The notes beneath the pieces were generated by a model. The model did not search any database, had not been told where the DNA came from, and saw nothing but the letters and a program-made list of their open reading frames with translations. DNA of 52,209 nucleotides. It comes from Flavobacteriales bacterium. Its GTDB lineage: Bacteria > Bacteroidota > Bacteroidia > Flavobacteriales_C > GCA-002722245. Both the position numbers and the translations under genes were made by a program. This document shows positions 1 to 9,306 of the stretch, one piece after another. Numbering within the stretch: the stretch's first letter is position 1; each line of letters begins with the position of its first letter. The stretch is from NCBI GenBank assembly GCA_029251005.1, contig JAQXEE010000085.1, positions 1 to 52,209 of the forward strand, given 5' to 3'.

Positions 1-52
1 AAATATAATAAGTTTAAAAAAAATTTACTTTATTTAAATAAAACACACAAAA

Positions 53-658
53 ATGGAAATATTTGGAATACCGCTAATTGATAGCAATGACTTCTTAAAA
101 TTAATTTTTAAATTTTCAATCAACTTACTTTTCTTATTTATTACGATAAGATTTATTTTTTACCGTAATAACCGTGACAAGGATTACTTGTTTACGTTCT
201 TTATGTTTAACCTGATGACATTTTTCATCTGTGTGCTTCTGAGAAAAGTACCTATGGAAATGGGGTTTGCAATGGGGTTATTTGCGGTGTTTGGGATTTT
301 AAGATATCGTACAGAAGCCTTACCTATTAAGGAAATGACTTATTTATTTATTGTTATTGGTTTAGCAATGATTAACGCTTTAACAAATAAGTCAATCAGT
401 ATGGTTGAACTACTATTTACTGATTTTGTAATTGTAGGTGTTACCTTGGGGATTGAATTAATTTGGTTTAATAATCACGAGAGAAGTAAAACAATTGTAT
501 ACGAAAAAATCGAAATGATTAAGCCTATTCATAATGATGAGTTAATGGCTGATTTAAGAGAAAGAACAGGTTTAGATGTTTTTAAATTTACGATTGGAAA
601 CGTTGATTTCTTGAAAGATGTAGCTTCAATTAAAATATATTACAAAGAAAAAAAATAA
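53..658 (+). CDS. DUF4956 domain-containing integral membrane protein
   Basis: 201 aa ORF with several TM segments and the family-like stretch MGFAMGLFAVFGILRYRTEALPIKEMTYLFIVIGLAMINAL, followed by a soluble C-terminal region. Confidence 0.8.
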   Translation: MEIFGIPLIDSNDFLKLIFKFSINLLFLFITIRFIFYRNNRDKDYLFTFFMFNLMTFFICVLLRKVPMEMGFAMGLFAVFGILRYRTEALPIKEMTYLFIVIGLAMINALTNKSISMVELLFTDFVIVGVTLGIELIWFNNHERSKTIVYEKIEMIKPIHNDELMADLRERTGLDVFKFTIGNVDFLKDVASIKIYYKEKK

Positions 659-659
659 A

Positions 660-1292
660 ATGAGATTGCTTATTGCTTTATTCTTTGCTTTTGGCTTAGT
701 TTCTTGTTCTTCTGATGGAGTTCCTGTTGAGGCACAAAACCTGGAGGTTATTAAACCTAAAAAAGAATTAAACTTCGGTAAATTACCACTTAAAAATCAT
801 TTGGGGCAGTTAACTGCTGTTATTGAAATTCCTGCTGGAACAAGTCATAAATACGAATACAATTATGATTCGAATGAATTTGAATGTGAAATTGTTGATG
901 GTAAAGAACGGATTGTAAAGTTTTTACCTTACCCCGGAAACTACGGATTTCTTCCTGGGACTTTAATGGATAAAGAAAGAGGTGGAGATGGTGATGCTCT
1001 AGATGTTTTAGTTTTAGGAGAAGCTGTTAAGCAAGGGACGATTATTCCAATTAAAGCTATCGGAATTGTTCGGCTTTTAGATAGAGGTGAAGAAGATCAC
1101 AAAATTGTTGCAGTGCCAATAAACGAAACTCAAAACACTTTAGGAATTAATGAATTCAGTGAAACTCCAAAAGCAGTATTGGATATTGTAAGTTTATGGT
1201 TTCAGTCTTACAAAGGACCAGGAAAAATGGAATTCCAAGGTTGGGATTCTGATTCCTTAACAAATATTGAAATTATGAAATGGGCTAAATAG
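660..1292 (+). CDS. family I inorganic pyrophosphatase with predicted lipoprotein signal peptide
   Basis: N-terminus MRLLIALFFAFGLVSCSS looks like a lipobox; VVIEIPAGTSHKYEYN-type start, PYPGNYGFLPGT and DGDALDVLVLGE motifs of soluble PPase; starts 1 nt after the DUF4956 stop. Confidence 0.9.
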   Translation: MRLLIALFFAFGLVSCSSDGVPVEAQNLEVIKPKKELNFGKLPLKNHLGQLTAVIEIPAGTSHKYEYNYDSNEFECEIVDGKERIVKFLPYPGNYGFLPGTLMDKERGGDGDALDVLVLGEAVKQGTIIPIKAIGIVRLLDRGEEDHKIVAVPINETQNTLGINEFSETPKAVLDIVSLWFQSYKGPGKMEFQGWDSDSLTNIEIMKWAK

Positions 1293-1300
1293 CCCATTTT
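1278..1300 (+). terminator. Rho-independent terminator overlapping the ppa stop codon
   Basis: AAATGGGCTAAATAGCCCATTTTTTT: hairpin plus T-tract; TAG stop lies inside the hairpin. Confidence 0.75.
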
Positions 1301-1307
1301 TTTGTGT

Positions 1308-1538
1308 ATGGAAGCAATAAAATTAATTTGGGATATTAGAAGTTTAGATGCTCAAGTAGTAACCGATGGTTTAATCGCGAATCTTAAAAACTACATTAAA
1401 GAAAATCAGATTGAGAATTCAGAAGTTGGATTCGAAACAATTATGTCTCATTATCATGTTGTTTATCTTAAAACAACAAAGAATTACATGATAGAGCTAA
1501 GAGATAAATTCACACCCGATAGAGGTGAATATCTTTAA
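1308..1538 (+). CDS. small conserved-looking hypothetical protein (76 aa)
   Basis: ATG at 1308 (ORF track begins at a TTG 2 codons earlier); coding-like composition, MEAIKLIWDIRSLDAQ... Confidence 0.55.
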   Translation: MEAIKLIWDIRSLDAQVVTDGLIANLKNYIKENQIENSEVGFETIMSHYHVVYLKTTKNYMIELRDKFTPDRGEYL

Positions 1539-1545
1539 GGTTTTA

Positions 1546-3105
1546 TTATTTAGAGTAATCTAAAGAATAATGTAACCCAATACTTTCCTTTCTGTTGGAA
1601 GCGAACTTAATAATTAGGTAAGCAATGTTGATTAAGTTACGCGTTTCACAAAGTTTTTGGGATGGTGTTGTTTTCTCGTATAACTCTTCAACTTCACGAT
1701 ACAAAATCTCTAACCTTTCAATAGCACGTTTAAGCCTTAAATCGCTTCGTACAATTCCAACGTAAGTACTCATAATCCCTTGAACTTCTCTTTGACTTTG
1801 CGTAATCAATACCATCTCCTCTGGAGCTTCAGTTCCTGATGCATCCCATTTTGGGACATTAACAGCAATAGTTTCTTCAGATATGCTTTTACTCGCTTTT
1901 AAGAAGGCTCTGTGTGAAAACACAATTGCCTCTAATAAAGAATTACTAGCCAATCTATTGGCGCCATGTAATCCCGTACAAGAGCATTCGCCAATTGCAT
2001 ATAAGCCTTTAATAGATGATTGACCATGTTCATCAACTAAAATACCACCACAAGTGTAATGCGCAGCTGGAACGACAGGAATAAAATCAAATGCAGGATC
2101 AATTCCAAGTGACTTACATTTAGTATAAATATTAGGAAAATGAGCTTTGAATTTTTTCATATTTAGATTAGTACAATCTAAATACATAAAGTCAACCCCA
2201 TGAATTTTCATTTCAGCATCAATCGAACGCGCAACAATATCTCGCGGAGCAAGTGATCCACGTTCATCGTATTTGTTCATGAACTGGTTTCCATCTTGGT
2301 CTCTTAATACAGCTCCAAAACCTCTTACAGCTTCGGAAATTAAAAAAGAAGGAAACGATCCTGGATTGTGTAATGAAGTAGGATGGAATTGAACAAACTC
2401 CATATCTCTAACTTCCGCTTTAGCCCTGTAAGCCATTGCAATTCCGTCGCCGGTTGCAATTAATGGATTAGTGGTTACTTTGTAAGCTAATCCAGCTCCA
2501 CCCGTTGCCATAATTACATTTTTAGCAAGTACGGTATTAATTTCTTTCGTTTTTTTATTGAGGACATAAGCCCCATAAGTTTCAACATCACAATCCTTTC
2601 TGGTTATTTTGATCCCTAAATGGTGTTGTGTAATAATGTCAATTGCAAAATGATGTTGTAATATTTGAATATTCGGGTGCTTTTGAATTGCACTAAACAA
2701 AGCTCTAATTATTTCTTTACCTGTAATGTCTTTGTGATGTAATATTCGGTTGTCTGAATGACCACCTTCTTTTGCTAAATCATACGCCCCAGAAGTAGTT
2801 TTATCAAATTGAGTTCCCCATTCTATGAGTTCATTAATTCGGTCTTTAGCTTCCTTAACTACAATTTCAACAATTGTTTTATTATTTAAACCAGCTCCAG
2901 CATCAAGCGTATCAGCGACATGTTTTTCAATACTATCCGGTTCATTCCAAACGCCAGCTATTCCACCTTGTGCATAAGATGTATTTGATTCTTTAGCATT
3001 GTCTTTAGTAATTATTCCAACGGTTCCTTTTTCCGCAGCTTTTAAAGCAAAGCTTAGTCCAGCTATTCCTCCACCAATTACTAAAAAATCGAATTGAGTA
3101 TTCAT
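1546..3105 (-). CDS. nadB: L-aspartate oxidase
   Basis: FAD-binding GGGIAGLSFALKAAEKG, SYAQGGIAG, HHKDITGKEI, EFVQFHPTSL, GGILVDEHGQSSIKGLYAIGECSCTGLHGANRLASNSLLE. Start set at MNTQFDFLVIGGG because the longer ORF start overlaps the tatA terminator. Confidence 0.93.
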   Translation of the reverse strand: MNTQFDFLVIGGGIAGLSFALKAAEKGTVGIITKDNAKESNTSYAQGGIAGVWNEPDSIEKHVADTLDAGAGLNNKTIVEIVVKEAKDRINELIEWGTQFDKTTSGAYDLAKEGGHSDNRILHHKDITGKEIIRALFSAIQKHPNIQILQHHFAIDIITQHHLGIKITRKDCDVETYGAYVLNKKTKEINTVLAKNVIMATGGAGLAYKVTTNPLIATGDGIAMAYRAKAEVRDMEFVQFHPTSLHNPGSFPSFLISEAVRGFGAVLRDQDGNQFMNKYDERGSLAPRDIVARSIDAEMKIHGVDFMYLDCTNLNMKKFKAHFPNIYTKCKSLGIDPAFDFIPVVPAAHYTCGGILVDEHGQSSIKGLYAIGECSCTGLHGANRLASNSLLEAIVFSHRAFLKASKSISEETIAVNVPKWDASGTEAPEEMVLITQSQREVQGIMSTYVGIVRSDLRLKRAIERLEILYREVEELYEKTTPSQKLCETRNLINIAYLIIKFASNRKESIGLHYSLDYSK

Positions 3106-3152
3106 TACTATAAAAATAAAGAATTTTAAACTTTTTGTTCCTAGAAAATAGG

Positions 3153-3187
3153 ACAAAAAAAAGACCGTCTCAATGGACAGTCTTTTA
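3153..3187 (-). terminator. terminator downstream of tatA
   Basis: minus-strand AAAAGACTGTCCATTGAGACGGTCTTTTTTTT. Confidence 0.7.
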
Positions 3188-3206
3188 TAAATATTCTAAT
3201 TCATTA

Positions 3207-3404
3207 TTATTTTTTTGGTTCTTCAACTTCCCCTTTCGAATTTTCATCCTCCGTGTTGGTTGCATTTTTAAACTCTTTGACCCCTTTTCCAAGACCTTTC
3301 ATTAATTCTGGAATCTTTCTTCCTCCAAAAAGAACTAAAACAACCACAAGAATAATCCATACTTGAGGCATTCCTATCATTCCTGCCAATACTGCGTTCA
3401 TCAT
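3207..3404 (-). CDS. tatA: Sec-independent protein translocase TatA/E family
   Basis: single TM followed by [24 protein letters not shown]. Confidence 0.9.
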   Translation of the reverse strand: MMNAVLAGMIGMPQVWIILVVVLVLFGGRKIPELMKGLGKGVKEFKNATNTEDENSKGEVEEPKK

Positions 3405-3495
3405 AATTGAAAATTTACAACTTAAAGTTACAAAAAAATATATTCTAAATCATTTTGAATTTATGAACGATATGATATTCAACACTAAGGAACAT

Positions 3496-5538
3496 TTAAA
3501 CCAATCCCACCTGATCTAAAAGAAAGGCATAGTCTAAGGCAACTTCTTTGTAGTATTCGTATCTACCCGATGCACCGTCGTGCCCAGTTTCCATATTTGT
3601 CTTTAAAAGCAAGTTATTATTATCGGTTTTTAATTCCCTTAATTTAGCAACCCATTTTGCAGGCTCCCAGTATTGTACTTGCGAATCATGCAAGCCTGTA
3701 GTGACTAATAATGCAGGGTAATCCTTCGCCTCAACTTGGTCATAAGGACTATAACTCAGAATGTACTTATAATATTCCTCATCATTTGGATTTCCCCATT
3801 CGTCGTACTCTCCAGTGGTTAACGGAATTGTATCATCCAGCATCGTTGTTACAACATCAACAAATGGAACGGCAGCAATCGCAGCTTTCCAAATTTGAGG
3901 TTTAAGGTTAACAATAGCGCCCATTAACAAACCACCAGCACTTCCTCCCATTGCACAAAGCTTTTCGGAATTGGTGTAGTTTTGTTCGATTAAAAACTCC
4001 CCACAAGAAATGAAATCGGTAAACGTGTTTATTTTATTCAACATTTTTCCATCCTCATACCAATGTCTTCCCAAGTCATCACCACCTCTAATATGTGCTA
4101 TGGCAAACACAAAGCCACGATCTAATAAACTTAATCTCGCTGGACTAAAACTAGGGTCTACAACATGACCGTAACTTCCGTATCCATAAAGTAAGGTTGG
4201 GTTTTCTCCATTCAATTTAGTTCCGTTTTTATAAACGATACTCATCGGAATCATAGTTCCATCTTCAGCTTTTGCTTCAACTCTTTTCGTTGTATATTCC
4301 TTAGGGTTATGACCGCCAATTATAGCTTGAACCTTTTTTACAGCCTTTGTCTTCGATTCTAAGTTGTAATCAAATATCGTAGATGGTGTTTTTAAACTTG
4401 TAAATCCAAATCGAAATAAGTTCGTGTCGAAATCAACATTTGTACTCATATACGCCATGTAGCTTTCTTCCCCCATATCGATAAGATGCTCACTTTGGTT
4501 GATTTGATTCATCACTCTAAATTGAGTCAACCCACCTTTTCTTTCATCAACAACAAGGAAATTATTAAATATTTCAACCGATTCTAATAATACATCTTCA
4601 CGATGAGCAATTACTTCCTTCCAATTATCCGAAGTCGTGTTTTCTTCATCACACTTCATTAATTTAAAATTCTTCGCACCATCAAGGTTCGTAACAACAA
4701 AGAAATTCCCACTCTTATGATCAATCGAATATTCATGATCTCTTTTACGAGGTTCAAATAATTGGAACTCACCATTCGGATCGTCTGTTTTTAAAATTCT
4801 AAACTCAGTTGAGACTGTGCTATAAGAACCAATTATTATATAATCTTTTGATTTAGATCTGTAAACACTCGAAATAAATGCATCTTCATCCTCACAAAAA
4901 ATCTCAATATCTTCACTCACGTCAGTTCCTAAAATATGTTTAAAAACCTTATTACTTCTTAACGTTTGTTCATCTTTTTGTGTGTAAAAAATAGTCTTCC
5001 CATCTAAAGCCCAAGCAAAACCTCCAGAAGTATTCGGGATTTCATCCTCAAGAATTTCCCCCGTTTCTAAGTTTTCAAAGTAGATTGTATAGAGTCTTCT
5101 CGAAACAAAATCTACCGAATAAGCTAAAATTTTGTTGTTGCTACAAATGCCTAATTTTCCAATTCCGCAATAAGATTGATCTTGCGCTAATTCGTTTTGA
5201 TCAATTAAAACTTCTTCTTTCGCTTCTAAACTTCCTTTTTTACGACCGAAAATTGGATATTCCTTTCCTTCTACATATCGTTGAGAATAATAATATCCGT
5301 CGGAGAAATAAGGAACAGACTGCTCATTTTTGTCTAATCTACCAACAATCTCTTCATACAATTCATTTTGTAGCTCTTTTGTATGCTTTAGTTTATCATC
5401 TGTGTAATTGTTTTCATCTTTCAGGTAATCAAGGACTTCCTGATTTTCACGGTCATTAAGCCAATAGTAATTATCTGTTCTTGTATGATTATGTATCGTT
5501 AATTCCTTTGCAATTTTCTTAGCCTTGGGTGTTTTCAT
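3496..5538 (-). CDS. ptrB: S9 family oligopeptidase (oligopeptidase B-like)
   Basis: 680 aa; PLLYGYGSYG, HIRGGDDLGRHWYEDGK, MGGSAGGLLMGA, TGLHDSQVQYWEPAKW, TGHDGASGRYEYY. Confidence 0.9.
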   Translation of the reverse strand: MKTPKAKKIAKELTIHNHTRTDNYYWLNDRENQEVLDYLKDENNYTDDKLKHTKELQNELYEEIVGRLDKNEQSVPYFSDGYYYSQRYVEGKEYPIFGRKKGSLEAKEEVLIDQNELAQDQSYCGIGKLGICSNNKILAYSVDFVSRRLYTIYFENLETGEILEDEIPNTSGGFAWALDGKTIFYTQKDEQTLRSNKVFKHILGTDVSEDIEIFCEDEDAFISSVYRSKSKDYIIIGSYSTVSTEFRILKTDDPNGEFQLFEPRKRDHEYSIDHKSGNFFVVTNLDGAKNFKLMKCDEENTTSDNWKEVIAHREDVLLESVEIFNNFLVVDERKGGLTQFRVMNQINQSEHLIDMGEESYMAYMSTNVDFDTNLFRFGFTSLKTPSTIFDYNLESKTKAVKKVQAIIGGHNPKEYTTKRVEAKAEDGTMIPMSIVYKNGTKLNGENPTLLYGYGSYGHVVDPSFSPARLSLLDRGFVFAIAHIRGGDDLGRHWYEDGKMLNKINTFTDFISCGEFLIEQNYTNSEKLCAMGGSAGGLLMGAIVNLKPQIWKAAIAAVPFVDVVTTMLDDTIPLTTGEYDEWGNPNDEEYYKYILSYSPYDQVEAKDYPALLVTTGLHDSQVQYWEPAKWVAKLRELKTDNNNLLLKTNMETGHDGASGRYEYYKEVALDYAFLLDQVGLV

Positions 5539-5732
5539 AGTATTTTATTTTTAAGCGCCAAATGAGAGACCCTATTCTGCTAACTTATTAACAATATTTC
5601 GATATTCAATCCCTTTTAAAATGGGGTTTTCAAAATGTGATTGTGAATTTATTAACATAAAACTATTTTTATTCTAAATAGTGAGGAGCTATCTTGTTCG
5701 AGAGTAAATCAATAATATTTCTAATTAATTAG

Positions 5733-5951
5733 ATGTTTATGGGAAGTTTATTTTCAAGAGATGAGTTAATGTATCAATTAACTGAGTTGAGAAACAAACG
5801 GGATTTGGTACAAAAAAACAGAGTAGCAATTCTTAAAAAGTATACAAGAAAAGCTACTCAAGAGAAAAAAGAAGTTGAGGCTAATCTTGAAATGAACGAC
5901 CTTGAAATGAGAATTGAAAACATTGAGGGAAAATTAGACAGGTTGTTTTAA
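5733..5951 (+). CDS. small hypothetical protein, predicted coiled coil
   Basis: 72 aa, charged heptad-like MYQLTELRNKRDLVQKNRVAILKKYTRKATQEKKEVEANLEMNDLEMRIENIEGKLDRLF; overlaps the next minus gene's stop by 4 nt. Confidence 0.5.
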   Translation: MFMGSLFSRDELMYQLTELRNKRDLVQKNRVAILKKYTRKATQEKKEVEANLEMNDLEMRIENIEGKLDRLF

Positions 5952-7015
5952 ACCTCTTTCCAATATTTTTTGAAACACCTTTTTACCGAAACCTCAGGGT
6001 GTATCTCATTACCATTGATTAAAAAACTGCAAAATTCTTGAGCTAATAATGGGCCTAGGAATACGCCTTTAGACCCTAATCCATTAAAAATCAACAGGTT
6101 TTTATGTTTTGGATGTTCACCAATAACTGGCCTTCGGTCATGTGATGCAGGGCGAATTCCTGCTTTGTGATCAATTATTTCATAAGTGCAATCCGAAATT
6201 TTTTCGAATTTCTCTAAAATTTCAGCTTTCCCCTTTTCACTAGGTTCCCAACTTTTATCTTCCCAATCGTAGGTAGCTCCAACTTTGTAAACGTCGTTGC
6301 CAATTGGTAAAATAAAGATATTTTTCTTTCGAATCTTATCCACTTTTAAATCGGCAGACTTGATCGTTAATATATCTCCTTTCGTACCTTTAAAAGGTAG
6401 CCAGCTGAAGTAGGGATTGTTAGAAGTATACGTTCCTTCTGCAAAAAGTATTTTATCGGTTTTAATAGTTTTGTAGCTTACCGCTTCACCTGTGATAGAA
6501 ATGTTATTGTAATCAAAGTTTTCATTTACCAATAATTCTAAGTTTGCAAAATACTTCCTTAGCAATGTCAGAAATTCAGGAAGATCTAATCTGCCTGTTT
6601 GTTTTACAATTCCAGCGTATCTTTCTTCCCCTTTTAAATTAATAATGTGTGGGTCACTATTAAGGAAATCTTTAGAAATATCAGTAAGAGCTTGAGTTTT
6701 CCAAAAATCAATTTCTTGTTCATTTGCTAAAACTTTCTCTACATCAATCATCTTTAATAATTGTGTGTCTAAAACAGTTTCAATCTCAGAATATACTTCC
6801 AGCATTTTATCAATCATCTCTTGGGCGCGCCAAGTAGGAATCATTTTTCGGAAAGTAATAGGGTTCCAAGTTCCAGCAGCAACACTTGAAGAAGCAGGCT
6901 GATTATTAGAGAAAATAACAAACGACTTGTTTCGTTTATTTAATTCCCAACCTAAAAGTAGTCCGGCCAAACCGCCGCCAACAATAATGTAATCGTAACT
7001 AGATTTCAAACTCAT
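5948..7015 (-). CDS. FAD-dependent oxidoreductase (DAO family)
   Basis: DYIIVGGGLAGLLLGWELNKR FAD-binding N-terminus; GIRPASHDRRPVIGEHPKHKNLLIFNGLGSKGVFLGP C-terminal DAO pattern. Confidence 0.85.
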   Translation of the reverse strand: MSLKSSYDYIIVGGGLAGLLLGWELNKRNKSFVIFSNNQPASSSVAAGTWNPITFRKMIPTWRAQEMIDKMLEVYSEIETVLDTQLLKMIDVEKVLANEQEIDFWKTQALTDISKDFLNSDPHIINLKGEERYAGIVKQTGRLDLPEFLTLLRKYFANLELLVNENFDYNNISITGEAVSYKTIKTDKILFAEGTYTSNNPYFSWLPFKGTKGDILTIKSADLKVDKIRKKNIFILPIGNDVYKVGATYDWEDKSWEPSEKGKAEILEKFEKISDCTYEIIDHKAGIRPASHDRRPVIGEHPKHKNLLIFNGLGSKGVFLGPLLAQEFCSFLINGNEIHPEVSVKRCFKKYWKEV

Positions 7016-7101
7016 ATGTTAACAAATTTACAAACTAGACTTCTATTCATCTAATTATAATTAGTTCTTTGGTATTACAATTGTTTTTACCAAAATCTGT
7101 T

Positions 7102-8496
7102 ATGAAAAAAATAATCTTATTTCTACCCATTTTAATACTAGGAATTTCCGCTACAACTTCCAATTATTTAAAAACTTGGCTATCGGATGAAATGCTCCAG
7201 CCAGCAACAGTAGGTTTAGCAGTTTATGATTTAGATAGCAATGAATATGTCTTGCAACACAATAGTCAAAAGGTTCTACCGGCAGCATCTGTTCAAAAGT
7301 TAATTACAACAACAATAGCATTAAAAACATTAGGTCCCGGTCATCAATTTGAAACGATTTTAGCACACACAGGTGATATAAAAGACGGTATTTTACGAGG
7401 AGATATTTACATCTTCCCGAATTTTAATCCAACTCTAGCAAATAAACGATTCGGTAAAAATATTTCTGAAATAACAGGAGCAATAAAAGGCTGGTTGTCT
7501 AAAAATAACGTGAAAGTTATTGCTGGGATTAAAGTAATTGATCCAACAATGAAGTCGGAAACTTTGCCGAGAACTTGGATTTGGGAAGATATCGGAAATT
7601 ATTATGGCGCCAATCCATGTGGAACTGTTTTAAATGAAAATATATTAGAATTTTATTTTGAAAGCGGTGCCGCTGGTGAACCTACAAAAATCGTAAAAAC
7701 GATTCCTGATTTACCTTTATTAAGAGTAACAAATAGAGTACTATCTTCGGAAAACAATAGAGATTTAGCTTACGCATTTGGGGGGCCTTATGAACGAGGT
7801 TTAGTAGTTGAAGGAACAATTCCTGCTAATCGTAAAAACTTCAAAGTAAAGGCTGCATTACAAAATCCACAAAAGGCTTTGGCGTATTTGGTTTATGAAG
7901 AATTGAATAATTCACCGTTTCTTACTATTAAAGGAAAGTACGGAACACTCGAAAAAAACAAGCGACCATACAAGCAATTTGGAGTTGTAAAAAGCGCATC
8001 AGTAAACGATATTGTTAAAAAAACAAATCATAAAAGCATTAATATTTTAGCTGAAAATTTACTGCAAAATAGTCATATGCATTCTGGATCTCAAAAGACA
8101 ATGGGAATATGGGCTAAAGATTATTTAGCAAATAACTTGAATATTAATGTAGCTGGCATGCAATTAAAAGATGGAAGTGGGCTTTCACGATTTAATGCAA
8201 TTTCGTCAAAGCAATTAGTTGAGTTATTGATTGTGATGAAAGACAATAAAGCTTTTCAAAACTCATTACCAACAGCTGGTAAGTCAGGAACTGTAAAGTC
8301 GTTTTTGAAAAATAGTAGTTTAAATGTAAGATGTAAAAGTGGATCAATGCAAGGAGTGATAAGTTATGCAGGTTATGTTAAGACAAAATTAGGAAGGAAA
8401 TTAGCTTTTTCTATTATAATTAATAATGCAGATGCAAAAGGATCTAAAGTTAAAAAGAAGATTGAGGAGTTATTAAATCAAGTTGGAGGTTTATAG
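7102..8496 (+). CDS. dacB: D-alanyl-D-alanine carboxypeptidase/endopeptidase, peptidase S13 (PBP4 type)
   Basis: signal peptide MKKIILFLPILILG; SVQK (SxxK), SIN (SxN), KSG (KTG-like) active-site motifs in order. Confidence 0.87.
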   Translation: MKKIILFLPILILGISATTSNYLKTWLSDEMLQPATVGLAVYDLDSNEYVLQHNSQKVLPAASVQKLITTTIALKTLGPGHQFETILAHTGDIKDGILRGDIYIFPNFNPTLANKRFGKNISEITGAIKGWLSKNNVKVIAGIKVIDPTMKSETLPRTWIWEDIGNYYGANPCGTVLNENILEFYFESGAAGEPTKIVKTIPDLPLLRVTNRVLSSENNRDLAYAFGGPYERGLVVEGTIPANRKNFKVKAALQNPQKALAYLVYEELNNSPFLTIKGKYGTLEKNKRPYKQFGVVKSASVNDIVKKTNHKSINILAENLLQNSHMHSGSQKTMGIWAKDYLANNLNINVAGMQLKDGSGLSRFNAISSKQLVELLIVMKDNKAFQNSLPTAGKSGTVKSFLKNSSLNVRCKSGSMQGVISYAGYVKTKLGRKLAFSIIINNADAKGSKVKKKIEELLNQVGGL

Positions 8497-8680
8497 TTAA
8501 TTTAGATTTTAAATGTGAGATTACTTGAGTACGCGTTTTTTTCATATTTCATCCAAAGTTCAGAAGTCTAATTGACTAACCTGTCTGAAAAGAACATCAC
8601 GGGCGAGAAGTCGGGAATTTGCGTCCAAACCAAAAGTTATTATTTCAGGGAGGTTTGTTTTTTCCTACCCGAATGCGTTG

Positions 8681-9142
8681 TTAAAAAAGAAACTTCTCCA
8701 TTAAAGCATTTACAAAAACCTCACCCTTAACCTCCTTCCTTTCCATTTTTAAAATAGAATACCCCTTACTTAAAAAGAAAGGTTGAGCAGTAATACTCAC
8801 ACTAGCAAATACTTTTGAATTTCCTTGAAGCCTGGCTTCTTTTTCAACTTTCTCTTGTAAAAGAGAAGCAACACCAGTTCGCTGATGGCCATGATGAACA
8901 TATAAAAAGTCAAATAATCCATTAGTTGTTAGGGAGCCAAATCCTACAATTTGGGTCTCAATTTCTACCACCCAAAATTTTTGAATAACAATTATTTTTT
9001 TCCATTCATCTGCATCGTTAAAAGAAGACCAAACTTTAATTTGATTATTAGTGTAATCTTTCGCATTTACAATCTGAATTGTATTAAGATTTAAAGTTTT
9101 AATTGATTCAACATCAATTAAAGCAGCACGTCTTATAAGCAT
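8681..9142 (-). CDS. GNAT family N-acetyltransferase
   Basis: GFGSLTTNGLFDFLYVHHGHQRTGVASLLQEKVEKEARLQG acetyl-CoA binding pattern. Confidence 0.85.
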   Translation of the reverse strand: MLIRRAALIDVESIKTLNLNTIQIVNAKDYTNNQIKVWSSFNDADEWKKIIVIQKFWVVEIETQIVGFGSLTTNGLFDFLYVHHGHQRTGVASLLQEKVEKEARLQGNSKVFASVSITAQPFFLSKGYSILKMERKEVKGEVFVNALMEKFLF

Positions 9143-9270
9143 ATGTGAAAATTGTCGAACTAAGATATAAGATTGCGTAAAAAAATGGAGGAGTAAAATA
9201 AATTATACCTAATTAATGATTGTAGATGATACAATCAAATAATTACCGACGATTACACGAATAAAAAGTT

Positions 9271-9278
9271 TATTTTTG
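9271..9278 (+). promoter_or_regulatory. Bacteroidota -7 element (TATTTTTG) upstream of purF-like gene
   Basis: match to TAnnTTTG, 29 nt before the start codon; no clear -33 box. Confidence 0.4.
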
Positions 9279-9306
9279 CGAACTAACATTACATAACTTT
9301 GGTTAA

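Noticed and set aside
3711-3905. Plus-strand ORF inside the oligopeptidase gene
   Set aside because: Antisense to a well-supported S9 peptidase; His/Gln/Leu-rich shadow-ORF composition.
5085-5459. 124-aa plus-strand ORF antisense to the oligopeptidase gene
   Set aside because: Shadow frame of a strong CDS; Leu/Cys/Phe-rich and not protein-family-like.
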